IMG/VR virus record: IMGVR_UViG_3300005549_000026
Location: 1-27,451 of that record
Source of the DNA: a virus
DNA length: 27,451 nt
Strand: one strand, 5' to 3'
How positions within the stretch are numbered: position 1 is the first letter of the stretch; each line of letters begins with the position of its first letter. The translations under genes were made by a program, and so were the position numbers. The notes beneath the pieces were generated by a model. That model was not told the DNA's origin. It saw only the letters and a list, made by a program, of their open reading frames with translations, and ran no database searches. Shown here in pieces: positions 27,414 through 27,451 of this stretch.

Positions 27414-27451
27414 GATATTGTCATTTATCTTCCCGTCAATTCGCTAGGCTG

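Overview
This window is a piece of a GC-rich tailed-phage or prophage genome. It carries an almost complete T7-type (podovirus) virion module and an integrase-bearing accessory region. Nearly all genes are on the minus strand, so the biological reading order runs from the right end of the window to the left. No ribosomal genes, tRNAs or host housekeeping genes are visible. The high GC content and the many GTG starts suggest a GC-rich bacterial host; the sequence does not identify the genus.

Right part (27.4 to 10.0 kb, minus strand), in T7 gene order: major capsid protein (T7 gp10-like), a strong hairpin in the position of the T7 T-phi terminator, tail tubular proteins A (gp11-like) and B (gp12-like, enlarged by an inserted domain), and internal virion proteins resembling gp13 (GNAT-fold), gp14, gp15 and gp16. 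Two tandem paralogous tail fibres with a gp17-like N-terminus follow, then two small beta-rich proteins, small terminase and large terminase. Genes are packed with gaps of 1 to 5 bases or with 4-base ATGA/GTGA overlaps, which implies co-transcription and translational coupling.

Middle part (10.1 to 8.9 kb): three small plus-strand genes form a coupled mini-operon that runs into the terminase gene and overlaps its 3' end antisense. It is divergent from a minus-strand gene for a probably exported HExxH protein. A relatively AT-rich intergenic stretch (8.9 to 9.13 kb) holds a 63-bp imperfect palindrome and tandem GC hairpins. In T7 the terminase is the last gene, so this stretch could mark a genome end or a regulatory boundary.

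Left part (8.9 kb to 1, minus strand): mostly small genes of unknown function. They include a second HExxH zincin-like protein related to the first, a small membrane protein, a possible virion-type protein and a zinc-knuckle protein. A terminator plus control region lies at 5.4 to 5.7 kb. Then come two paralogous proteins made of near-perfect hexapeptide repeats (left-handed beta-helix, 24 and 15 repeats) with a shared C-terminal domain, a DUF932/TIGR03299 protein, and a tyrosine integrase that runs off the left edge.

Together the genes describe a T7-like particle (capsid, tail, ejection proteins, fibres, packaging) in a genome that carries an integrase and so may be temperate. The portal, scaffold, RNA polymerase and replication genes are not in the window. 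The most unusual items are the twin hexapeptide proteins, the paired small zincins, the reversed gene trio antisense to the terminase, an apparent AUC start for the gp14-like gene, and a capsid ORF that lacks the usual N-terminal arm.
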